DNA of 64,000 nt from an uncultured Lachnospiraceae bacterium (lineage in GTDB: Bacteria; Bacillota; Clostridia; Lachnospirales; Lachnospiraceae): positions 1 through 64,000 of the forward strand of contig CALWMV010000001.1 in the NCBI GenBank assembly GCA_944382125.1, in the 5' to 3' direction. A program made the position numbers and the translations under genes. The first letter of the stretch is position 1. The number at the start of each line of letters is the position of its first letter. Shown here in pieces: positions 63,941-64,000 of this stretch. The notes under the pieces were generated by a model, which made no database searches, was not told the DNA's origin, and was given only the letters and a program-made list of their open reading frames with translations.

Positions 63941-63966
63941 AAAATGTCCGCATTTGCGGACATTAT
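63941..63966 (-). terminator. Terminator of an upstream minus-strand gene
   Basis: AATGTCCGCA pairs with TGCGGACATT, followed on the minus strand by TTTTTATG. It closes a gene to the right of 63980. The visible tail of that gene (minus strand, reading ACGAFFP then stop in one frame) is too short to identify. Confidence 0.8.
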
Positions 63967-64000
63967 ACCTTGTCCCTAAGGGAAGAAAGCGCCGCAGGCG

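Noticed and set aside
63967..64000. Identification of the gene cut by the right edge
   Set aside because: Only a few codons are visible and they match no obvious C-terminus; the terminator is the only safe call.

Overview
The window looks like a chromosomal segment of an anaerobic low-to-mid GC Gram-positive of the class Clostridia, most likely family Lachnospiraceae. The evidence is a complete six-subunit Rnf complex, a 694-residue type III glutamine synthetase, DUF3793, DUF6020 and SHOCT proteins, a MecA adaptor, a ChW-type deacetylase, strong AGGAGG ribosome binding sites and heavy use of AGG and ATA codons. I cannot name the species. Most genes lie on the minus strand.

Left edge (1-5.8 kb): a DNA-modification/defence operon on the minus strand. 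In transcription order it holds a 1075-residue SNF2-type helicase, a DUF4391 protein, an AT-rich single-pass membrane protein and the first 59 codons of a type III Mod methyltransferase, cut by the window edge. A class III Fic AMP-transferase follows. Codon use in the helicase and DUF4391 genes differs from the rest of the window, which suggests transfer.

5.8-15.2 kb: a flavin reductase, an MBL/RNase Z-like/GNAT run, a YjbR protein, an XRE regulator with a membrane protein, a MacB-type ABC exporter, and a flavodoxin-DUF3793 pair behind a very clear promoter with a perfect palindromic operator at its start point. 15.2-18.8 kb is a gene graveyard: truncated GNAT, DUF1801, HxlR and DegV pieces, an unidentified tail, and four 32-bp repeats that may be an insertion-sequence end.

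18.9-35 kb is core metabolism: ilvE, an M20 hydrolase, rnfCDGEAB, deoD with a transporter, trkA-trkH-HAD and trxA-lipoprotein. 35-42.8 kb is one long minus-strand run, asnB-pyrG-glnN-pgsA-deacetylase, preceded by a structured leader with an intrinsic terminator. It brings together glutamine synthesis and two glutamine-consuming amidotransferases. A tRNA-Cys gene diverges from it.

43-58.7 kb holds a nitrilase, a second M20 hydrolase, an HxlR/flavin-reductase cassette of foreign-looking codon use, and two separate pairs of GT2 glycosyltransferase plus polytopic membrane protein. Between the pairs lie an iron/polyamine-type ABC importer and a fucose-isomerase-fold protein. The first GT2 gene has a (TA)10 tract forming the spacer between a -35 and a -10 box, a classical layout for phase variation. 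The right end (58.8-64 kb) is mecA, a DUF1858 protein, dnaB, rplI and gdpP.

The most interesting points are the TA-repeat promoter, the membrane protein wedged into the type III locus, the asnB leader, the cysteine-rich tail of RnfE and the operator in front of DUF3793/flavodoxin. All assignments come from reading the sequence; no database search was run.
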